Below, piece after piece: positions 10,627 through 19,686 of a stretch of DNA of 64,000 nt; the first letter of the stretch is position 1; each line of letters begins with the position of its first letter. This stretch comes from an uncultured Bacteroidota bacterium. Its GTDB lineage: Bacteria; Bacteroidota; Bacteroidia; Bacteroidales; WCHB1-69. Location of the stretch: the NCBI GenBank assembly GCA_902786595.1, contig CADADB010000004.1:1-64000 (forward strand), read 5' to 3'. The position numbers and the translations under genes are program-made. The notes under the pieces are model-generated. The model was given only the letters and a program-made list of their open reading frames with translations. It had not been told where the DNA came from and did not search any database.

Positions 10627-11520
10627 ATGAAACTGCAAGATAAGCCCTATTGGATTCAACTATTGGTACTGGCCTTGTTTATGATAGGCGGTATGCTTTT
10701 GTTTTCCTCTTTAGGTTCCCTCACTCTCTTACTGATCTATCATACCCCTTCAATGCTTGAGGCGTCAGATCCTGTCACAGCCATTCGCATCAGCCAAACG
10801 TTTGCCACTATCGGCACATTTTTGTTGCCGGCATTGCTGTTCTCCTACTGCCAGAACCGCCAGCTTTTTGACTACAACGCTGCCAACCGCCGGCCGAATG
10901 CCTCCATGACCAATATCGTGCTGATTCTGTCCATCACACTGCTGCCTGTTGTGAGTATGCTTTCCGCATTCAACATGCACATTATGCCGCAAGAAGGAAC
11001 TGTGGCAGAATTCATGCGCGACTTGGAAGATGCCGCAAACCATATTCTAGAGTTGCTCACCAGCCAAAGAAGCTCATGGGATCTGTTTTCAAACCTGCTG
11101 GTGCTTGCCGTTTTAGCCGGTATCAGTGAAGAGTTTCTGTTCCAAGGTTCTCTGCAACCGCTGATGACAAGGTGGTGCAAGAATCCGCATGTGGCTATTC
11201 TCCTTACCGCCCTTATCTTCAGTGCCTTGCATTTTCAGTTTTATGGATTTATTCCCAGATTTGCACTAGGGGTCTATTTGGGATACCTTTTTTACTGGAG
11301 TCGTTCTCTATGGCTTCCGATCCTGGCTCATGTGCTGCACAACACCCTTTCCATCCTCGTGGACTACACTTTGCAAGGAAGAGGCATTGACACCGACAAC
11401 ATGCAGTTCACCGACATCCATGGTTCCATCCCCATTGTCGTTTCCTGCACGTTAGTCAGCGCCATGGGAATCGTGTTTCTCTGGCGCACCTACCGGGACA
11501 ATGATAAGATGACACGATAA
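10627..11520 (+). CDS. CPBP-family intramembrane protease (CAAX protease-like)
   Basis: This is a 297-aa polytopic membrane protein. The ATG at 10627 was chosen over an in-frame TTG at 10561, because the extension (starting TQSLTSH) is encoded by the repetitive spacer and the new start leads straight into the first hydrophobic segment. Motif 1 reads SEEFLFQG (Glu168-Glu169), where the usual EExxxR has Gln for Arg. Motif 2 has His at about 202 in SALHFQF, and motif 3 reads HVLHN at about 235-239. These residues form the presumed metal and catalytic site of ABI/CPBP proteases. The substrate is unknown. The gene converges on yidD, with 38 bp between. Confidence 0.85.
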   Translation: MKLQDKPYWIQLLVLALFMIGGMLLFSSLGSLTLLLIYHTPSMLEASDPVTAIRISQTFATIGTFLLPALLFSYCQNRQLFDYNAANRRPNASMTNIVLILSITLLPVVSMLSAFNMHIMPQEGTVAEFMRDLEDAANHILELLTSQRSSWDLFSNLLVLAVLAGISEEFLFQGSLQPLMTRWCKNPHVAILLTALIFSALHFQFYGFIPRFALGVYLGYLFYWSRSLWLPILAHVLHNTLSILVDYTLQGRGIDTDNMQFTDIHGSIPIVVSCTLVSAMGIVFLWRTYRDNDKMTR

Positions 11521-11558
11521 CAATGACCAATTCAGCCATCGTCTAGGTCCAAGAAAAT

Positions 11559-11801
11559 TCACGGCACAGGGTCATAGCCGCTTCCGCCCCATGGGTTACA
11601 GGACAACACGCGTTTCAAGGTCAGCCAGGATCCTTTTATCGGCCCATATTTCCTGATGGCTTCTATTCCATAGTTGGAGCAGGTTGGGGTGTAACGACAA
11701 CTCCTGCCAATAAAAGGAGACAGTGTCACCTGATACAGCTTGATCAGCCCTATCAGGAATCGCGATACCAGGGAACGTATCCACAAGAACACTTTCTTCA
11801 T
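11559..11801 (-). CDS. yidD: Membrane protein insertion efficiency factor YidD
   Basis: An 80-aa protein with the family signature: an amphipathic N-terminus, YQVTLSPF, the Cys motif [10 protein letters not shown], then [24 protein letters not shown] at the end (shown here as key parts GSWLTLKR and [12 protein letters not shown]). YidD assists YidC-dependent insertion of inner-membrane proteins. The ATG at 11801 follows the rnpA stop codon (11803-11805) after a single base, which indicates co-translation with rnpA, the standard bacterial pairing. Confidence 0.95.
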   Translation of the reverse strand: MKKVFLWIRSLVSRFLIGLIKLYQVTLSPFIGRSCRYTPTCSNYGIEAIRKYGPIKGSWLTLKRVLSCNPWGGSGYDPVP

Positions 11802-11802
11802 T

Positions 11803-12192
11803 TTACAGCTTCTTTAGAACCATGGATTTCAATTCCTCAAAAATGTGTTCAGCAGATGTCTGCATTTGTGCAAATGAAGGCAATTCTGATCCAACAAACA
11901 TCCAGCACATTTCCACTCCACAACGTTCGGGTAGAATTAACCGATGGCAATTCAAACGGTACGCCTCTCGCATAAGTCGTTTCACACGATTGCGGTCCGT
12001 GGCGTGCGGAAATCGTTTTTTGGAGACAATCAACGCCACCTTTGTACCTTCGGAAGCGCTAAAGTCATAAAAGCATTTTACGGGGAATGAATTCACAGAA
12101 CGACGTTGTTGCACAATACTCTTAATGCGCAACGAGGACTTTAGACGGGATGATTTCGGGAAAACCGAGGAATTAACGTCTGCGGCCGGCAT
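11803..12192 (-). CDS. rnpA: Ribonuclease P protein component
   Basis: A 129-aa protein that binds the RNase P RNA and helps remove tRNA 5' leaders. The family's RNR box is present as [14 protein letters not shown], preceded by [12 protein letters not shown]. The start at 12192 overlaps the 3' end of hemD by 20 bp; a later start would shorten a variable N-terminus (residues around SRLKSS are less conserved), so the exact start is uncertain. It is followed by yidD. Length is close to the family norm of about 110-130 aa. Confidence 0.93.
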   Translation of the reverse strand: MPAADVNSSVFPKSSRLKSSLRIKSIVQQRRSVNSFPVKCFYDFSASEGTKVALIVSKKRFPHATDRNRVKRLMREAYRLNCHRLILPERCGVEMCWMFVGSELPSFAQMQTSAEHIFEELKSMVLKKL

Positions 12193-12937
12193 ACTCCTTC
12201 AAAAAGGCATCCAGAGCTTCCGTCAAAGACGGGTATTCCTTGGTGGGGGCCATGACATGCAGTTTCCAGCCAGCTTCTTCCACGGCCTGCTTGGCAGCAT
12301 TGCCAAGTGCGGCGAACGCAAGTTCCCCCTGTTGGAAATCGGGATAGTTGGCTTGCAACGATTTCACACCATTAGGGCTGAAAAAGACAATCATGTCATA
12401 TTTTTCAATATTGACATCATGCACAAGATCGGCGGGAGCAATCACAAAGACAACCGCCTGGGCGAACTTGATCCCATTTTCCACCAACACTTGCTCCAAT
12501 TGAGACGGGATACCATCCTGACTACAAGGAATCAACATACTGATTTCTTTGTTTTTGATCAAAAGTTCATAAAAACTGGTAACCCGTGCATCCTTTGCCG
12601 CAAAAACGCGACGTTTGCGGTAAGGGACATATTTCTGCAAATAGAGCGCAATGGACTCCGTGGCGCAGAAATATTTCATTGATTCAGGCATCTCCACCCG
12701 CAATTCCTTGCACAATTCAAAGAATTTATCGATAGTGTTTGTGCTGGAGAACACAATGGACTCATAATCCAAGATATTGATGTGAGTTTTACGAAAATCC
12801 AGAGGAGTAGTGCAATTGATTTTGAAGAACTTATAGAAATCAACGTTGATGCTATACTTTCTTATCAGTTCTGCGTAAGGTGATCTTTCGATGTCCTCTG
12901 GTGCATTTTGGGAAACTAATATGTTTTTTATCTTCAT
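12173..12937 (-). CDS. hemD: Uroporphyrinogen-III synthase (HemD)-like
   Basis: A 254-aa protein of the divergent HemD family, which closes hydroxymethylbilane to uroporphyrinogen III. The two-lobed fold is suggested by IVFSSTNTIDKFF in the first half and VFFSPNGVKSL plus FAALGNAAKQAVEEAG in the second, the latter being the typical HemD C-terminal signature. Position next to a DUF4271 gene and rnpA is a recurring Bacteroidota arrangement (recalled, not checked). The end overlaps rnpA by 20 bp. No other heme gene is in the window. Confidence 0.82.
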   Translation of the reverse strand: MKIKNILVSQNAPEDIERSPYAELIRKYSINVDFYKFFKINCTTPLDFRKTHINILDYESIVFSSTNTIDKFFELCKELRVEMPESMKYFCATESIALYLQKYVPYRKRRVFAAKDARVTSFYELLIKNKEISMLIPCSQDGIPSQLEQVLVENGIKFAQAVVFVIAPADLVHDVNIEKYDMIVFFSPNGVKSLQANYPDFQQGELAFAALGNAAKQAVEEAGWKLHVMAPTKEYPSLTEALDAFLKEYAGRRR

Positions 12938-12985
12938 TTTAACGTATTAATATTCTCAACAATTATCTACTTATATTATTTAATG

Positions 12986-13672
12986 TCAAATATTTAACAA
13001 TACCTTTAGGAATAAGACCCATGGTAAAATTTCAAGGGTGCAAAAATAGAGAAAAAAATGAAACCTGTGTCCGCTCATCGAATTTATTTTCAACATGCGA
13101 TATATCCAAACGGCAAACAAGGCCACAAAGACAACCGCAATCAGATAATAGACAGCACGTAAGCCAGAATAATGCGTAAGAATGAGCATCGGGAACAGGA
13201 GCACGGAGAAATCCGTCATGAAAATGAACTTGTATTGGTTGATAGTCGTGCGTTCCTTGTCTCGGTCGAAAAGGCCAGCATAAACCTCGTTTATGAACAG
13301 CTTAAGGACGTACGCCACGATTAACAATATCAGAATCAGTCCGATATATGCGATAAAGGGTAATCGAGAGACAGCGTTCGGGGTGAAGGTGCTGCAGAAC
13401 ATAGCCAGTCCTGTCGTGATGGTGATCAAATCGAAAGCCAGCACAAAGATGGAACTTCTGTCTTCTATAATCTTGCCCTCACGCTGCAAAAGCGAGAAAT
13501 GACGCTGGGAGAACAATGCTCTGGAAATGAGCGTCAGTTTCCGGCGGAAAGTGAGGAAAGTCATCGTAAAAACAAACAATAACAGACAGAATATCAGTGT
13601 TATCCAGCTATTCGGACGGGTAACGACATCCCACTGAAATTGAGTTACAGAAAGCCAATGCCGCGTAAACAT
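12986..13672 (-). CDS. DUF4271 family membrane protein
   Basis: A 228-aa protein with about five hydrophobic segments, beginning WITLIFCLLLFVFT at residues 24-37. The stretch SSIFVLAFDLITITTGLAMF matches my memory of the DUF4271 family, which is confined to Bacteroidota and often precedes hemD. Function is unknown. It sits 48 bp upstream of hemD and 33 bp downstream of the T9SS protein gene on the same strand, so one transcript from the promoter near 14440 could cover all five genes to yidD. Confidence 0.75.
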   Translation of the reverse strand: MFTRHWLSVTQFQWDVVTRPNSWITLIFCLLLFVFTMTFLTFRRKLTLISRALFSQRHFSLLQREGKIIEDRSSIFVLAFDLITITTGLAMFCSTFTPNAVSRLPFIAYIGLILILLIVAYVLKLFINEVYAGLFDRDKERTTINQYKFIFMTDFSVLLFPMLILTHYSGLRAVYYLIAVVFVALFAVWIYRMLKINSMSGHRFHFFLYFCTLEILPWVLFLKVLLNI

Positions 13673-13705
13673 GGCACAAGAAGGAACTAATAAAGATAAA
13701 GTGTG

Positions 13706-14413
13706 CTACTTAACCAAAAGTTTCTTGGTGCAGAACATCTTTCCGTCAGATTCAATGCCGTAGAAATAAAAACCGGGAGTGAACGAGGAAAGGTCAACCT
13801 GCTTGCATCCAGCTTTGCCTACCGACACACGGTAAACTTCCTTGCCGGTCAGATTCTTGATGACCAGATATGAATGGTTGTTCGGGGACACATAGTCTAT
13901 GGTAACATTGCGAACCGCCGGATTAGGATATGCACGGAGCGCTTTCACGACATCCTCGTCACGCACACCACTGCCTGTGCCAAAAGCAACATAGACAGAC
14001 ACCTTGTCGGATTCGTCATCTGTTCTGAAAATCGTGAACTTGGCCAAAGCCGCTTCCGAGCTACCGGCATAGATGATGTGCAACGCCTCCTCTTGGCTGG
14101 ACGCCACCATGGCGTTTGCCGGGATAGTCAGCGGGGCGGAAAGGTTTCCTGTGTAACATTCGCCCAAGCAGAATGACAAGTCGGCCATCTCACTCATGAA
14201 AATCACTTCCTTGCGGACTCGAACTTCGATATCGGTGTTCGTCAGGTTCTGATAACCGATATAGGTGTTCACCTCATCGCCATGACTACCCACCGGGATA
14301 AAGACCGTGTCATTGTTGTTCATGGGAAGGTCACCATTGAACAACTTGATTGATTGAGCGTTAACAACCAATGCTGACATAACGAGCAGAAGGGTAAATA
14401 TCTTTTTCATCAT
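13706..14413 (-). CDS. T9SS type A sorting-domain protein (235 aa)
   Basis: A signal peptide (residues 1-19, ending VVNAQ) precedes a single beta-rich domain of about 125 aa with two nearby Cys (FCLGECYTG). The C-terminal 75 residues are a T9SS sorting domain: AYPNPAVRNVTIDY, YLVIKNLTGKEVYRV, a GFYFYGI element and KKLLVK at the end. The central domain is not recognised. Export to the surface by the PorU-type system follows from the family. A -7 box lies upstream at 14440-14447. Confidence 0.85.
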   Translation of the reverse strand: MMKKIFTLLLVMSALVVNAQSIKLFNGDLPMNNNDTVFIPVGSHGDEVNTYIGYQNLTNTDIEVRVRKEVIFMSEMADLSFCLGECYTGNLSAPLTIPANAMVASSQEEALHIIYAGSSEAALAKFTIFRTDDESDKVSVYVAFGTGSGVRDEDVVKALRAYPNPAVRNVTIDYVSPNNHSYLVIKNLTGKEVYRVSVGKAGCKQVDLSSFTPGFYFYGIESDGKMFCTKKLLVK

Positions 14414-14439
14414 AATGCTTTCTTTTTTATTTGAAGATG

Positions 14440-14447
14440 CAAAAATA
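14440..14447 (-). promoter_or_regulatory. -7 promoter box for the T9SS protein / DUF4271 / hemD / rnpA / yidD group
   Basis: Read on the minus strand this is TATTTTTG followed by CA, 26 nt before the ATG at 14413. It matches TAnnTTTG and is the only clear box upstream of the five leftward genes. Confidence 0.55.
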
Positions 14448-14529
14448 CATTTTCTTGACGATGCTCGGTATCCAAAGTTTAATTTTTTTTCAGAATTTTT
14501 CCAGCAATTAGATGAAGGATTTAAAAACA

Positions 14530-14556
14530 GTAGAGACGCAAATTTTGCGTCTCTAC
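14530..14556. repeat. Short palindromic element, GTAGAGACGCA arms
   Basis: Perfect 11-bp arms GTAGAGACGCA (14530-14540) and TGCGTCTCTAC (14546-14556) flank the loop AATTT. It lies in the 169-bp gap between two leftward genes. There is a weak AT-rich tail on either side, so it could act as a terminator for the GTPase gene, but its form resembles the other palindromes at 21337 and 56910. Confidence 0.8.
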
Positions 14557-14582
14557 CTTCGAATAAGTATTAAAAACTGCAA

Positions 14583-16001
14583 TTATTTTTTGCGTCTTTT
14601 GGGTTTGAGGTTGTGTTTGGCAACGAATTCGTCCAAAACTTCCTTCAAAGTGGGAGTACCAATCTCCTGCAGTTCATAACCGACCTTCACAACGGGTTGT
14701 TTGATCTTGATGAAGCGCGGCAGGTCGATAGGAGTACCAACAACGACAGCATCGCAAGGAGTGTTGGCGATGGTCTTCTCGAGGTCCTTCATCTGCTCTT
14801 TGCCATAACCCATAGCGGGCAGCAAGGTACCGATGTTCGGGTAAATCTTGAAGGTCTCAGCGAGTTTGCCAACGACATACGGACGCGGATCAACGAGTTC
14901 AGCACCGTGTTTCAGAGCTGCAACCGTACCGGCACCGATCTTCATCTCACCGTGGGTCAATGTAGGACCGTCTTCCACAACGAGGACTTTCTTGCCCTTG
15001 AGGAGTTCGGGTTTGTCAACCGTGAGGATAGAAGCAGCGTCGATCTGCTTAGCCGTCGGGTTGATTTTGCGCAAGTTAGCGCGGACAGTGTTGATGTTGT
15101 CCAGAGAAGCGGAGTCAATCTTGTTGATAACGATGACGTCAGCCATGCGGGCAACAACCTCACCAGGATAGTAGCTCACCTCTGCGCCGGGACGCAACGG
15201 GTCAGCCACGCCGATGGTCAAATCGGGAACGTAGAACGGGAAGTCGTTGTTACCGCCGTCCCACAGCACGATGTCGCAACCGTCGGGATCGTTCTCAGCA
15301 CCAGCCATTTCAACCCACTTGCCGGTTTGAGGATCTTTGGTCTTACCACCTTTGAGGATGGCTTCATAGTCAACACCAGCGTAGATGACGTTACGTTTGG
15401 TGACCACATGGGGTTCGTACTCTTCCATCTCCTCGATGGTGCAGTTTTGATATTTGAGGTCATCAACGCAAGCGAAACGTTGGACGATTTGTTTGTTCAA
15501 ATCGGGATCGTAAGGCATGGGGTGACGCACGGCGACCACTCTGAAGCCCATTCCAACGAGGTATTCGATGATCTTACGGGAAGTCTGTGACTTACCGCAA
15601 CCTGTACGGGTAGCGCCGACAGCGATGACGGGCTTTTTGGATTTCACCATGGTGTCCTTCGGGCCCATGAGCCAGAAATTAGCACCGGCAGCGTTCACGA
15701 TAGCGCTGATACCCATGACGTAAGCATAGGGCTTGTCGCTGTATGCGAACACACAGTCGTCAACGTCGAATTCCTTGATCAATTCAGCCAACTTGGATTC
15801 GGGATAGATCTTGATGCCCTTCGGGTAAAGATCTTCGCCGGCCAGTTCCTTCGGATACATACGGTCGTCAATACCGGGGATTTGCTCAGCGGTGAAAGCG
15901 ACTACGTTGTAGTTCTTGTTGTGACGGAAAAAGGTGTTGAAATTGTGGAAGTCTCTTCCAGCAGCACCGATGATGATCACATTTCTAACTTTTTTTCTCA
16001 T
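14583..16001 (-). CDS. Cyclic 2,3-diphosphoglycerate synthase-like P-loop protein
   Basis: A 472-aa protein. The N-terminal 120 residues look like a nucleotide-binding fold (NVIIIGAAGRDFHNF), followed by a P-loop GATRTGCGKSQTS at about 129-141 and further nucleotide-site elements (DIVLWDGGNNDFPF, VIVINKIDSA). This layout matches the family named after archaeal cyclic 2,3-diphosphoglycerate synthetase. In that archaeal enzyme 2,3-bisphosphoglycerate is cyclised with ATP; whether the bacterial homologues do this is not established. It is divergent from pckA, with 182 bp between and a promoter box for each. Confidence 0.8.
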   Translation of the reverse strand: MRKKVRNVIIIGAAGRDFHNFNTFFRHNKNYNVVAFTAEQIPGIDDRMYPKELAGEDLYPKGIKIYPESKLAELIKEFDVDDCVFAYSDKPYAYVMGISAIVNAAGANFWLMGPKDTMVKSKKPVIAVGATRTGCGKSQTSRKIIEYLVGMGFRVVAVRHPMPYDPDLNKQIVQRFACVDDLKYQNCTIEEMEEYEPHVVTKRNVIYAGVDYEAILKGGKTKDPQTGKWVEMAGAENDPDGCDIVLWDGGNNDFPFYVPDLTIGVADPLRPGAEVSYYPGEVVARMADVIVINKIDSASLDNINTVRANLRKINPTAKQIDAASILTVDKPELLKGKKVLVVEDGPTLTHGEMKIGAGTVAALKHGAELVDPRPYVVGKLAETFKIYPNIGTLLPAMGYGKEQMKDLEKTIANTPCDAVVVGTPIDLPRFIKIKQPVVKVGYELQEIGTPTLKEVLDEFVAKHNLKPKRRKK

Positions 16002-16062
16002 AAAATTTTAATTTTTTTAAGTTTATAAAAAAATGTAATGGTGTTTTTCTTTTTTGCGGGTG

Positions 16063-16070
16063 CAAAGGTA
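16063..16070 (-). promoter_or_regulatory. -7 box for the diphosphoglycerate synthase-like gene
   Basis: The minus strand reads TACCTTTG followed by CA, 61 nt before the ATG at 16001. It is paired back to back with the pckA box 70 bp away. Confidence 0.55.
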
Positions 16071-16139
16071 TAATTTTTTTTTCATATAAAGCGTGTTTTC
16101 GGAAAAATTTTCTTTTTTCATACATATTTGAAATTTATG

Positions 16140-16147
16140 TACCTTTG
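16140..16147 (+). promoter_or_regulatory. -7 box for pckA
   Basis: TACCTTTG followed by CC, 36 nt before the pckA ATG. It matches the Bacteroidota -7 consensus. A clear -33 element was not identified. Confidence 0.55.
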
Positions 16148-16183
16148 CCACCTCGAATTCATTCAAATTAATCCATATAAAAT

Positions 16184-17806
16184 ATGAAAGATTTAAGAGC
16201 AGAATTGCAAGCCCTGGGCATTGAGAACCCCGTTGAGATTTACCACAACCTGTCATACGACGAGTTGTACAAACACGAGACCAACCCCGCGCTGACAGGC
16301 TACGAGAAGGCCTACCTGACCAAGTCGGGCGCCCTTTCCGTGGACACCGGCATCTTCACCGGCCGTTCGCCCAAAGACAAATACATCGTCATGGACGAGA
16401 ACACGAAGGACAACGTATGGTGGGCTGACCCCAACAAGAAGGGCTCCGACAACAAGCCCATCGACCACAAAACCTGGGAGCATTTCCGCATGTTGTGCCA
16501 GAAGCAGCTTTCCGGCAAGAAGGTGTATGTGATGGACGGTTACTGCGGTGCCAACGAGAACTCCCGCATGAAAGTGCGTTTCGTGTCGGAGGTGGCTTGG
16601 CAGGCCCATTTCGTGAAAAACATGTTCATCCGTCCCTCCGAGGAGGAGTTAGCCGACTTCGAGCCCGACTTCGTGGTGCTGAACGCCGGCAAGACCACCA
16701 ATCCCAACTGGAAAGAGATGGGCTTGAACAGCGAGGTCTTCGTGGCCTTCAACCTGACAGAGCGCATGGCTTTGATCGGCGGCACCTGGTATGGTGGCGA
16801 GATGAAGAAGGGTATCTTCTCCGTGATGAACTACTTCCTGCCGCTCAACGGCATGGCCGCCATGCACTGTTCGGCCAACGAAGGCAAGAACGGCGACACC
16901 GCTATCTTCTTCGGCCTCTCCGGCACCGGCAAGACGACCCTCTCCACCGACCCGAACCGCGCCCTTATCGGCGACGACGAGCACGGCTGGGACGACAACG
17001 GTGTCTTCAACTTCGAAGGCGGCTGCTACGCCAAGTGCATCAACCTCAGCGAAGAGAAAGAACCCGACATCTTCCACGCCATCAAACGTGACGCGTTGTT
17101 GGAGAACCTTGTGGTGGATGCCGAGGGCAACATCGACTTCAACTCCGCAGAAAAGACCGAGAACACCCGTGTCTCCTACCCTATCTACCATATTAATAAT
17201 ATAGTACGTCCGGTGTCGCGCGGCACACACCCGAGCAAGATCATCTTCCTCTCCGCCGACGCTTTCGGCGTGCTGCCTCCCGTTTCCATCCTCAACAAGG
17301 AGCAGACCATGTACTATTATTTGAGCGGTTACACAGCCAAGTTGGCCGGCACCGAGCGCGGCATCGTGACCCCGCAACCGACCTTCTCCTCCTGCTTCGG
17401 CGCGGCCTTCCTGTTGCTGCACCCCACAAAATACGCCGAAGAACTGGCCAAGAAGCTCGAAGAGCACAACGCCACGGCTTACTTAGTGAACACCGGTTGG
17501 GCAGGCGGCGGCTATGGTGTCGGCGAGCGCATCTCGCTGAAGGCCACCCGCGCCATCATCACAGCTATTCTCAACGACGAGCTGAAGAGCTGCGAAACCG
17601 AAATCGTGAAACCCTTCAACTTGGTGATTCCCAAGCACGTGACTGGTGTGGATGACAACATCCTCAACCCCGTCAACAGCTGGGCCGACAAGGATGCCTT
17701 CCAGAAGAACGCCAACGAATTGGCCGCTGCTTTCATCAAGAACTTCGCCAACTTCAGCGACACCGAGGAAGGCAAGGCCTTGATCCCGTTCGGCCCGCAA
17801 ATATAA
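16184..17806 (+). CDS. pckA: Phosphoenolpyruvate carboxykinase (ATP)
   Basis: A 540-aa enzyme, the usual length for the ATP-dependent class. It interconverts oxaloacetate + ATP and PEP + CO2 + ADP in the cytoplasm. Visible motifs are the substrate-site [10 protein letters not shown] near residue 58, the PEPCK-specific region around MHCSANEG, the P-loop [13 protein letters not shown] at about 243-255, and the metal-site [10 protein letters not shown]. In succinate-producing Bacteroidota the enzyme usually runs in the carboxylating direction during fermentation (family knowledge). It has its own promoter box, and a GGTTATT heptamer array starts 2 bp after its stop codon. Confidence 0.97.
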   Translation: MKDLRAELQALGIENPVEIYHNLSYDELYKHETNPALTGYEKAYLTKSGALSVDTGIFTGRSPKDKYIVMDENTKDNVWWADPNKKGSDNKPIDHKTWEHFRMLCQKQLSGKKVYVMDGYCGANENSRMKVRFVSEVAWQAHFVKNMFIRPSEEELADFEPDFVVLNAGKTTNPNWKEMGLNSEVFVAFNLTERMALIGGTWYGGEMKKGIFSVMNYFLPLNGMAAMHCSANEGKNGDTAIFFGLSGTGKTTLSTDPNRALIGDDEHGWDDNGVFNFEGGCYAKCINLSEEKEPDIFHAIKRDALLENLVVDAEGNIDFNSAEKTENTRVSYPIYHINNIVRPVSRGTHPSKIIFLSADAFGVLPPVSILNKEQTMYYYLSGYTAKLAGTERGIVTPQPTFSSCFGAAFLLLHPTKYAEELAKKLEEHNATAYLVNTGWAGGGYGVGERISLKATRAIITAILNDELKSCETEIVKPFNLVIPKHVTGVDDNILNPVNSWADKDAFQKNANELAAAFIKNFANFSDTEEGKALIPFGPQI

Positions 17807-17808
17807 AT

Positions 17809-17836
17809 GGTTATTGGTTATAGGTTATTGGTTATT
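17809..17836. repeat. Heptamer array GGTTATT, 4 units
   Basis: Units GGTTATT, GGTTATA, GGTTATT and GGTTATT run without a break from 2 nt after the pckA stop. The same family recurs at 19619-19655 and 58224-58260. Confidence 0.85.
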
Positions 17837-17914
17837 GAAGCCTGTTAAAGTGCAAATAGCCCCATACAAGCGAAGCCGCAGTGTGGGGTCTCACCCTCAA
17901 AAAAAAACGAAAAA

Positions 17915-18673
17915 ATGAAATTATTACTTATAAGTAACTCCACCAACTACAAGGAACCCTACCTGGGTTGGTGCCAGCCGTTGATTGCTGAATTCCTGCA
18001 GGGCACGGCTGATGAAATTTTGTTTGTGCCTTACGCTGGCGTGGATGTAGGCGGGAAAGTCTATCCCGAAAGCTACGACAGCTACACGGCCCGCGTGCGC
18101 GGCGTGTTCGAGAAGTTCGGCAAGAAAGTTGTTTCCGTGCATGAGGTCAGCGACCCCGTGGCTGCAGTCAACGCGGCGAAATTCATCATGGTGGGCGGCG
18201 GCAACACCTTCCACCTCGTGGCCGAGCTGCACCGTAACAAGCTCATCAAGCCCATCCGCCGCAAGGTGATGGAGGGGACACCCTATATGGGCTGGAGCGC
18301 CGGTTCTAACGTGGCCTGCCCCACGCTATGCACCACCAACGACATGCCCATCGTGATGCCGGAAAGCTTCGAGTGCTTCGACCTAGTGCCGTTCCAGATC
18401 AACCCGCACTACATCGACCCCTATCCGGAAGCCATCAACGACAGCATCCGTCACGGCGGAGAGACACGCCAAGTGCGCTTGAACGAGTATCTGGCCGTCA
18501 ACAAGGAGAAGACCGTTGTCGGTCTGCGCGAAGGCACCGCCCTTTGGATAGAAAACGAGCGCATCACCCTCAAGGGCACGCGCAACATGATCGTCCTCCG
18601 TTACGGCCAAGAGCCCGAAGAGATCGTGCCGGGAACTGTATTCGGCTACGATATCAAGTCTGTCAGCTGCTAA
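17915..18673 (+). CDS. pepE: Dipeptidase E (alpha-aspartyl dipeptidase)
   Basis: A 252-aa cytoplasmic serine peptidase of family S51 that splits dipeptides with N-terminal Asp. The nucleophile motif GWSAGSN is near residue 128, preceded by the family element VGGGNTFHLV, with the NPHYIDPYPE segment carrying the likely catalytic His. The start at 17915 follows an A-rich stretch. It lies 108 bp after pckA, with no clear promoter box of its own, and ends at a bidirectional terminator shared with the convergent metallopeptidase gene. Confidence 0.93.
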   Translation: MKLLLISNSTNYKEPYLGWCQPLIAEFLQGTADEILFVPYAGVDVGGKVYPESYDSYTARVRGVFEKFGKKVVSVHEVSDPVAAVNAAKFIMVGGGNTFHLVAELHRNKLIKPIRRKVMEGTPYMGWSAGSNVACPTLCTTNDMPIVMPESFECFDLVPFQINPHYIDPYPEAINDSIRHGGETRQVRLNEYLAVNKEKTVVGLREGTALWIENERITLKGTRNMIVLRYGQEPEEIVPGTVFGYDIKSVSC

Positions 18674-18696
18674 CAGGTGGCAAGTGACGAATAAAG

Positions 18697-18730
18697 AAAA
18701 AGTGCAGAGAATCTCTTCCCTGCACTTTTT
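18697..18730. terminator. Bidirectional terminator between pepE and the metallopeptidase gene
   Basis: The stem AGTGCAG (18701-18707) / CTGCACT (18720-18726) is extended by AAAA on the left and TTTT on the right, so a T-run follows the stem on either strand. It sits between two convergent genes. Confidence 0.85.
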
Positions 18731-18756
18731 TTATTCCTTAAAAGCTAAAAGCCAGA

Positions 18757-19614
18757 CTACAATTCTCTGTCAGACAAAGAGAAGGTATTACCGCGGTTCA
18801 TATCACCCGTGGTGAGTCCGAGCTTGAGCCATTTCATGCGCTGGTCGCTGGAACCGTGGGTGAACTTTTCGGGATTGAAGCCGCCCGTGGCTTTCTTCTG
18901 GAGATAGTCGTCGCCGATGACCGCCGCACATTCGATGGCCTCGCGCAAATCGCCGTCATCCAATGACTTGAACGTCTTGTTCTCGTAATAGCCCCAAATA
19001 CCGGCATAGAAATCGGCTTGCAGTTCTATACGGACGCTCACCCTGTTGGCATCTTTCTCGTTCATGCGCGACATCTGCGCGTGCGCTTGGTCAAGAGTGC
19101 CTAACAGGTGCTGCACATGGTGACCCACTTCGTGTGCAATCACGTAGGCATATGCAAAATCGCCGTCTGCCCCCAACTGCTTTTTCATGGTGCTGAAAAA
19201 GCTGAGGTCGATGTACAGTTTCTCGTCAGCCGAGCAGTAGAACGGTCCCACCGCAGAGGTGGCGTTGCCGCAGCCAGACTGCACCGCATCGGTGTAAAGC
19301 ACCATTGTGGGTGATCGGTATGTCTTTCCCATCTTCTTGAACACCTCCGTCCAGACGTCCTCGGTGCTGGCCAGAATCTTGCTGGCGAACTCCGCCAGTT
19401 CCTGTTCCTCTTGGGTGAACTCGCGCTGACTTTCGGTGGTGGTCACATTCTGTGACCCTATCTGCTGCAACACGTCCTGGGGATTGCGGCCTAAAAACAG
19501 GGAAAGCAGCACCACAATCAAGGTACCGCCCACGCCGACTCCGGCGATGGTGCCGCCAGACACTCTCCGGCGGTCTTCTACATTTGAACTTGTTCTTCTT
19601 CCTTCTAGATTCAT
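18757..19614 (-). CDS. Neutral zinc metallopeptidase, YpfJ/KPN_02809 family
   Basis: A 285-aa protein with one N-terminal membrane segment (GVGVGGTLIVVLLSLFLG, about 25-42) after a polar start. The zinc motif is HEVGHHVQ at about residues 162-169, in the context AYAYVIAHEVGHH, followed by ELQADFYAGIWG, which supplies the third ligand region. This matches the putative neutral zinc metallopeptidase family PF04228. The substrate is unknown. The start codon is 4 nt from a 37-bp heptamer array identical to the one upstream of tyrS. Confidence 0.9.
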   Translation of the reverse strand: MNLEGRRTSSNVEDRRRVSGGTIAGVGVGGTLIVVLLSLFLGRNPQDVLQQIGSQNVTTTESQREFTQEEQELAEFASKILASTEDVWTEVFKKMGKTYRSPTMVLYTDAVQSGCGNATSAVGPFYCSADEKLYIDLSFFSTMKKQLGADGDFAYAYVIAHEVGHHVQHLLGTLDQAHAQMSRMNEKDANRVSVRIELQADFYAGIWGYYENKTFKSLDDGDLREAIECAAVIGDDYLQKKATGGFNPEKFTHGSSDQRMKWLKLGLTTGDMNRGNTFSLSDREL

Positions 19615-19618
19615 AATA

Positions 19619-19655
19619 AATGGTTATGGGTTATGGGTTATAGGTTATTGATGCT
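19619..19655. repeat. 37-bp GGTTATG heptamer array, identical to 58224-58260
   Basis: Units GGTTATG, GGTTATG, GGTTATA and GGTTATT are followed by GATGCT. All 37 bases match the copy at 58224-58260, and both lie in the same orientation 4-6 nt upstream of a minus-strand start codon. Confidence 0.9.
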
Positions 19656-19656
19656 G

Positions 19657-19684
19657 GGGAATAGTGAATAGTGATTAGTGATTG
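19657..19684. repeat. Heptamer array GTGAATA, 4 units
   Basis: Units GGGAATA, GTGAATA, GTGATTA and GTGATTG. The family recurs at 58709-58743. It is the middle of three different arrays packed between nadB and the metallopeptidase gene. Confidence 0.8.
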
Positions 19685-19686
19685 GT

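Noticed and set aside
12125..12682. 185-codon plus-strand frame opposite hemD and rnpA
   Set aside because: It overlaps two recognisable minus-strand genes and has no family features.
14613..15590. 325-codon frame opposite the diphosphoglycerate-synthase-like gene
   Set aside because: The minus-strand frame has clear P-loop and family motifs; the plus-strand frame has none and is explained by codon bias.
16495..17467. Long frames on both strands within pckA
   Set aside because: High GC at third positions opens alternative frames; only the PEPCK frame shows motifs and a sensible start.
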